Assembly (NCBI GenBank): GCA_022925895.1
Contig: JAKSYS010000830.1
Location: forward strand, 1-20,646
Direction of reading: 5' to 3'
Source of the DNA: Fragilaria crotonensis
Taxonomy: Eukaryota > Bacillariophyta > Fragilariophyceae > Fragilariales > Fragilariaceae
DNA length: 20,646 nt
Part shown: one piece after another, positions 16,474 through 20,646 of the stretch
How the letters are laid out: each line of letters opens with the position of its first letter
How positions within the stretch are numbered: position 1 is the first letter of the stretch
Translations under genes and position numbers: made by a program
The notes under the pieces: generated by a model
Seen by the model: only the letters and a program-made list of their open reading frames with translations
The model's database searches: none
Told to the model about the DNA's origin: nothing

Positions 16474-16871
16474 TTTAATGACCCTCCGTCCGGGGTTAGA
16501 CCCGATCTTAGCAAGGACACAGTGTGTTGAAATTGAAAGAAAGTTGAAAGTGAACAGAACACGGTTCGACGGTCGTGTCGCTTGCCTAAGGCCGTTCATT
16601 ACAGTACAACACAACAATATCAAAACTGTACTCCTGTTTTGTTTTTGTGAAAAACTTGCCCCAAACAGGTTAAGAAAACAACAACAAAAATGTGAAATCA
16701 GTTTTGAAAAGCCCAAAGAAATGACCTACCTCCGACAGAACTGAACTTCAGTTTTGTTAGATTTACTTGAAAACAAAACAGCAACAAAACTACTTCAGAC
16801 TCCTGAAATCGTGTCAAAATCAACCCATCACCACCTATTTGGATATGCCTCCTTGTCAAAAAATTCAGCAA

Positions 16872-17690
16872 TCACATCATAGTCATTCTTGGTAGAATGG
16901 TCGCCTTCAAACAAACTGTATGATACTTGCGTCTGATGACTTGATTCCACACATCAGAACATCGACTTCTGTTGCCCCTTAGCACCTCCTCACCCGTGTC
17001 TTTTGCACGAATGAAGAAATTCTCCTTCAAGAACTTGGTCACATAACATTCAAACGGGTTAAGTTTCTCATCCTGCTTATAGTGAAGACATGAGATCTCC
17101 TCCTTCACACATTCAATATCCAATACGCTTACTTAATTCTCCCGTCCTGTCATAATGAGCAACCAATGCAAGCCAGGCCTTCATGCCATTGGGTGCCCGA
17201 TTGTAGTCTTGGATCCAAATCCAGGCGTCCGACTTGATACATGCCGCTTTCAACATGTTACATACGAGTTTGTTGCCACACTTGAAATTCTCACCTTCAA
17301 GTGGCATCTGGTACATGAGCTCCCTCCTCTTTCTCATCGAAGGTACAATCCTTGTCAACATCCTGACAAACAACATAGATGATTGGGACTTTTGCTGCTC
17401 CCATGGTCACACTCAACTTATTGCTGACAAATGCAACCTGCCAAGCGTCCCATCCAAAATCAGTTTGACACTTACCGGGATCAATGAGATCCATGTCGAT
17501 CTTTTCAAAGTTATGCTCTGCTCCTTTCCTTTGCAAGGTGGACTTAACCTCATCCTCGGTTCACATTTTGGGGTCAACAGTCATGTTCCTCTCATGGTGG
17601 TCCTTAATCCAATACACAAGCGCCTGAATTCTCTTAATTTGTATGGTCAGAATTGCCTTTCAACATTGCAAAGGTGTCAACAATTGTGGT
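16872..17690 (-). pseudogene. Second copia-type Gag relic
   Basis: Minus-strand blocks typical of diatom copia Gag: RIQALVYWIKDHHERNMTVD (about 17625-17570), a stop, EDEVKSTLQRKGAEHNFEKI, CQTDFGWDAWQVAFVSNKLS, then in another frame ELMYQMPLEGENFKCGNKLV, DAWIWIQDYNRAPNGMKAWL and VAHYDRTGELSKRI. After a further shift come EEISCLHYKQDEKLNPFECY and VTKFLKENFFIRAKDTGEEV. Two frameshifts (about 17340 and 17115) and at least one stop break it. No LTR or pol was found with it, so it is a fragment, in the opposite orientation to the complete copia element. Confidence 0.7.
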
Positions 17691-17698
17691 AGACACAA

Positions 17699-17965
17699 TT
17701 GCTTTTGATAGAAAAAAAGCCTCCTCCAGCAAGAGTCAAGAGACAAGCTGGTAGACCAAAAGTGAAACGATACCGCAGAAAAAGTGAACTCTCTGACCCA
17801 TCAAAGTTGCCAATTGTGTGTTCCAAATGTAATGAGCACGGACATCATCGCCGAACATGTAGAATGAAACCAAAGGTGGTTCTAACAAAGGTTGCTGACT
17901 ATAGGCAAGAAAAGCTCTTAAAGAAGTTCAAGTTGCATGTATATGTGATGTTGTGTTGCTCCTGA
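17699..17965 (+). pseudogene. Mutator-like transposase, C-terminal fragment
   Basis: Reads KKPPPARVKRQAGRPKVKRY, then IVCSKCNEHGHHRRTCRMKP, a basic linker followed by a C-x2-C-x4-H-x4-C zinc knuckle. This pairing is the usual C-terminus of MULE transposases, after the SWIM zinc finger. The SWIM and DDE regions are missing: the sequence just upstream is the opposite-strand Gag relic, which appears to have replaced or interrupted them. There is no ATG at the start, and the frame ends in TGA at 17963-17965. A retroviral-type Gag zinc knuckle is the main alternative, but the PPPxRxKxxAGRPK context favours MULE. Confidence 0.65.
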
Positions 17966-18500
17966 TCATGCAGAACAGCTACTTTGTGATGTTATTGTGT
18001 TGTGTTGGTGTCAAAAAAAGATGGTCGATGCACGTTTGTACAGCAGTGTATACTAGGGACTGGCACGTCAAGCCCCAAAAATCTGAAGACGTATGACTTT
18101 GTGACCAGAATGTACTGTACCCACGAGCACACCTATGGCCACATAATTCCTCACATCAACAAGCCAAGACTTGTTGATAGAATAACACAGCTTATTTCAT
18201 CTGTGGGAATCAAATGACAAAGCTAAGCAATGGGTGAGATCCTCACCTTTGAAAGTGTGTCAATGTTGTGGCGTTCGGGTATGATAATTTGCGAGGAGCA
18301 GAAATTGCGGCACCTTCCAAACGGGTGCAAATTGCAACAGGCGTTATTGCAAGTTATTGCAAATCGTGTAAAAGTAGATTAAAAGTTAGCTATATTACAG
18401 CAGATAACAGGTGTTTTCCATTTTAGGAATAGATAAGAGGTGCAATAGCAATTTCCCCTTAAAAACTATTGTCAGCGTCATGCTGCAGCTACCATCCAGC
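17966..18500. other. MULE 3' flank and gene-free stretch
   Basis: No clear gene. A 71-codon frame at 18002-18217 (TKTYDFVTRMY-like, with CTHEHTYGHIIPHINKPRLV) may be a decayed companion reading frame, but I cannot name it. At 18330-18360 the word TTATTGCAA recurs. The segment ends with a candidate element terminus at 18438-18458, followed by the duplicated 3' flank of the paralogous gene. Confidence 0.4.
18438..18458. repeat. Candidate right terminus of MULE
   Basis: On the minus strand this begins GGGGAAATTGCTATTGCACC, a G-rich start like many terminal inverted repeats. It lies downstream of the transposase C-terminus and 43 bp from the neighbouring gene's stop. No partner repeat was found in the window. 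Confidence 0.3.
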
Positions 18501-18780
18501 CTAGGCATCGAACCTCGGCCAAGCATTCCAATTCGGGTTTGTCCATTGGCATTGAGGGCACTCGTTCCTTTTGCGTTGTTGTCGCCTACCATTTGCATCG
18601 ATAAAGGTGAATACATCGTTGTGGGCAGCCATGTCGTTGCATGCGTATTTTTCAAACGGTCCGTATCCACAGCTTGGATTGCCGCATCTGCGAAGATCCA
18701 AGCCCCGTAGAGATTTCCTCGTAGCTTTTTCCTCTTTACGACGGGCTGCTTCCAGCCGTTCTTGTTCTTGGCGAAGGCGC

Positions 18781-19362
18781 TCAGCTTCCGCCGCACGTTC
18801 TTCTTCCCAAGCGCTTTCGTCGCAGCTCAGCAGCCGCTCGTCGGGCAATTCGCTCTTGGCGAAGACGTTCTTCCTCCTCCGCCGTAGCTTGTGCATTCGC
18901 CACATCCCGATGCAAAGTCACTATTTCGTCTTCCAGTCTCTCCACACGACTTTGCAACTGTTGACGAAGACTCGCATAATAGTCATCTAGCGCGCGTTCT
19001 GATTCAAGTCGTGCAAGTTCCAGAATATTGCGAAGGACTAGAACTTGATGCCGGATCCGATCAGAGGGATAATGGAGGTCAAGGGGAAGTGCGATAACTT
19101 CTTCAATGCCGATTGTCCCAATAGCAGCCAAGTCTGAGATTGCAATCTCTGCTGCCGTTGCATTCAAGGAGGGTAAAATCACTTCAATATAGTCAATCCC
19201 TGCCGAAGCTTGATTTGAAGGTGCCATCACGTCACCCCTCGAGGCATCACCGGCAGAGGATGTCGATTTTCTGCTGGTGAAGGGCATGAGCAAGATCCGA
19301 GTAAGCGAGCCGGCGAAGGTGAGACCAAGGAAGCCCTGCTTTTCATTTTGATCTTCACACAC
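18781..19362 (-). CDS. Middle coiled-coil segment of the second gene copy
   Basis: Continues the second copy after the shift near 19360. It reads EKQGFLGLTFAGSLTRILLM, then SDLAAIGTIGIEEVIALPLD, RIRHQVLVLRNILELARLES and a Glu/Arg-rich helix (EERLRQERIARRAAAELRRK). These blocks match gene 1 nearly residue for residue, with a shorter Ser-rich linker. The frame is lost again at 18806-18808, so the true continuation lies in the frame ending at 18501. Confidence 0.75.
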   Translation of the reverse strand: MCEDQNEKQGFLGLTFAGSLTRILLMPFTSRKSTSSAGDASRGDVMAPSNQASAGIDYIEVILPSLNATAAEIAISDLAAIGTIGIEEVIALPLDLHYPSDRIRHQVLVLRNILELARLESERALDDYYASLRQQLQSRVERLEDEIVTLHRDVANAQATAEEEERLRQERIARRAAAELRRKRLGRRTCGGS

Positions 19363-20459
19363 GTTTCACCGGCACTGGTACAAGGGCATAACGCTGGCAC
19401 TGGAAGTGCACGGCTTTGTTGTCGCTGCTCGAGTTCTTCCTTCGCCTGCATCAATTCAAGGGACAGTTGGTCATATCTGTGTGATAGCTCGCTAACTTTC
19501 ATGGAAAACACATGGTCATGCTCGTTGGAAGGACCCTTCTGTATCAAGGCATCATGTTCCGCCATGGCAGCAGCACATCTACATTCCAAATCCTGAATCT
19601 GCTCCGTCGTCACTTCGGATGTGGAAGTTTCCTCGCCGACGTTGAATTCTCTTGCTTCCAAGGACATGGCAACACCGAGGTCTACCATTGCTTCATTAAG
19701 CTGATAATCTAGGAGGGAGCCTCTAATCGTACCTTCCTCTGTGGTCCAATCAATGGAATTCAATTCCGTGCTGATTTCTGATATCCTTGTTTGCAAACGC
19801 TGTTCATCTGGAGTTGAAGAATCTGACGCAGGCATTCTTTCGTCCAAATCAGATTCATCATGGTCTGTTCTGGCAGCGGCTTTGGCGTGCTGTTGAGCTT
19901 GGAGAATTTGGTTCTCAAGTGTTAGCCTTATCTGCTGGAGCTCCTCGATTCGCTGACTCAAGACTTCGGCATCCGTTACAAATGATTGATGGACACGGTA
20001 GTGAAGAATTTGATGTTGGAGTTCCGTTTTTTCATCCATGAGAGAAGCAAAGAACTGTTTCAAAGCTTCGCCAATTTCTTCCACCAACCGAGATTCGTCG
20101 CTGCCTGGTTCTGCGGCAGATCGTGTGCTCACGACACGTAGAATCTGCAAAGTGCATTCTGGACAGATCGCATGATCGTCATCCAAAGCATCAGTGTCTC
20201 TAGAGTTCGCGTCCTTAACATGGAATACAAGACAGTCGGAGCATAGAATCTGTGTGCATCGGGCACATGCCCCTTGACTCGATGTCTGAAGTCGAGTTCG
20301 ACAGCAACTGTTGCAACACCTTGGAATCGACACTTGTTCACGGACAAGTCGCTCCCAGTCACTCGGGCAAAGTGCAACTGCAACCCCTAGATAGAAATGA
20401 CCTTCACGATTGTACGCTTGACGTTGAATCACCACTGCGTTGGAGTCCATACTAACCAC
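19227..20459 (-). CDS. Longest open segment of the second gene copy
   Basis: About 410 codons open. The first codon at 20457-20459 is GTG, and the frame continues upstream to the window edge, so this is not a true start. It covers the zinc finger and the coiled coils (ELQHQILHYRVHQSFV, VLSQRIEELQQIRLTLENQ, MKVSELSHRYDQLSLELMQA). The last ~45 codons, after the shift near 19360, are out of frame and not real protein. In contrast to gene 1, this copy joins the zinc finger to the coiled coil in one frame. Confidence 0.75.
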   Translation of the reverse strand: MVSMDSNAVVIQRQAYNREGHFYLGVAVALCPSDWERLVREQVSIPRCCNSCCRTRLQTSSQGACARCTQILCSDCLVFHVKDANSRDTDALDDDHAICPECTLQILRVVSTRSAAEPGSDESRLVEEIGEALKQFFASLMDEKTELQHQILHYRVHQSFVTDAEVLSQRIEELQQIRLTLENQILQAQQHAKAAARTDHDESDLDERMPASDSSTPDEQRLQTRISEISTELNSIDWTTEEGTIRGSLLDYQLNEAMVDLGVAMSLEAREFNVGEETSTSEVTTEQIQDLECRCAAAMAEHDALIQKGPSNEHDHVFSMKVSELSHRYDQLSLELMQAKEELEQRQQSRALPVPALCPCTSAGETCVKIKMKSRASLVSPSPARLLGSCSCPSPAENRHPLPVMPRGVT

Positions 20460-20646
20460 AGCTGTTGGTTCGGACTCATTTTGACTACTTTCGTGAGTAC
20501 TCTGAAGGGTTGAATGAGAATTGACCTGCTCTCGTCGTTCCTGTGCAAGTCTTGCCTTTTCCTCACGTCGCTGTCTCCAATCCTCAAGCTCACCATCCTG
20601 AAGGGGGATCTGACCCGACTCAGCAAGAAGTTGAACCAGTCGATCA

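Larger units (their letters stand above)
15262..16870. other. Gene-poor region with duplicated block and palindromes
   Basis: No convincing gene. It is AT-rich and contains an imperfect 175-bp duplication (15661-15834 and 15852-16026), repeated GGACAA/TTGTCC words, a hairpin at 16323-16338 and a strong palindrome at 16453-16473. Short open frames on both strands at 16019-16255 and 16444-16744 show no recognisable motif and overlap each other, so I do not call them genes. The base composition and repeats suggest remains of unidentified small mobile elements. Confidence 0.6.
18501..20646 (-). pseudogene. Second copy of the U-box/zinc-finger/coiled-coil gene, partial
   Basis: Paralogue of the gene at 3947-9216, same strand, cut by the right edge of the window. 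The frame is open from 20646: QDGELEDWRQRREEKARLAQ, then GHFYLGVAVALCPSDWERL and a Cys-rich finger with CCNSCC, GACARC, LCSDC and HAICPEC (about 20330-20150). Coiled coils follow with a single 35-residue unit. The frame shifts near 19355-19362, where a CA run looks two bases too long, continues as EKQGFLGLTFAGSLTRILLM, and shifts again at 18806-18808 (CCC where gene 1 has CC). It ends with CGNPSCGYGPFEK and NECPQCQWTNPNW at a TAG (18501-18503). This end shows what gene 1's C-terminus should be: a Cys-rich, zinc-ribbon-like module. The U-box and protease-like parts, if present, lie beyond the window. Confidence 0.8.

Noticed and set aside
16019-16744. Small frames on both strands (78-90 codons)
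   Set aside because: They overlap each other, show no recognisable motif and lie in repeat-rich AT sequence.
1-20646. CRISPR array, tRNA, rRNA or bacterial operon structure
   Set aside because: I saw no regularly spaced short repeats, no tRNA-like cloverleaf and no ribosomal sequence; gene structure and elements are eukaryotic.

Overview
The window looks like nuclear DNA of a diatom, probably a pennate one. The main reason is an LTR retrotransposon whose pol matches the diatom CoDi (Ty1/copia) family as I know it. Around it lie PIF/Harbinger, Mutator-like (MULE) and tyrosine-recombinase relics, which also fit a diatom genome. There are no bacterial operons, ribosome binding sites, tRNA or rRNA genes. 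Several apparent long frames begin at TTG or GTG and are really internal pieces of frameshifted eukaryotic genes.

Layout. 1-2064: 3' part of a dead PIF/Harbinger element, with a transposase relic (+) converging on a Myb/NAM-like accessory-protein relic (-) and a candidate terminus followed by TTA. 2065-3936: a small hairpin, a 107-bp direct repeat and a decayed tyrosine recombinase (+). 3947-9216: a large host-like gene (-) interrupted by three single-base indels. 9217-9562: its upstream region. 9563-15261: a 5.7-kb copia element (+), with LTR, primer-site candidate, Gag, protease, integrase, RT, RNase H, purine tract and LTR, all degenerate. 15262-16870: no clear gene, but a duplicated 175-bp block, a dense GGACAA/TTGTCC motif and strong palindromes. 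16872-17690: a second copia-type Gag relic (-). 17699-18458: the 3' end of a MULE transposase (+) and a candidate terminus. 18501-20646: a second copy of the large gene (-), running off the right edge and carrying two indels.

The most interesting content is the pair of paralogous genes. Gene 1 combines an N-terminal ubiquitin-like segment, two tandem near-identical copies (397 codons each) of a putative cysteine-protease-like domain (Cys in a GGRSACTS context, Asp-x-His in FDSHG), a divergent U-box, a Cys-rich cross-brace zinc finger, long coiled coils and a C-terminal Cys-rich zinc-ribbon-like end. That would join deubiquitinase-like and ubiquitin-ligase-like modules in one chain. The first protease copy is frameshifted five codons after its putative catalytic cysteine, while the second is intact. 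Gene 2 preserves frames that gene 1 has lost, and the reverse, so each explains the other's breaks. Whether the indels are real or assembly errors is the main open question. All functional statements come from motifs read by eye, without database searches.
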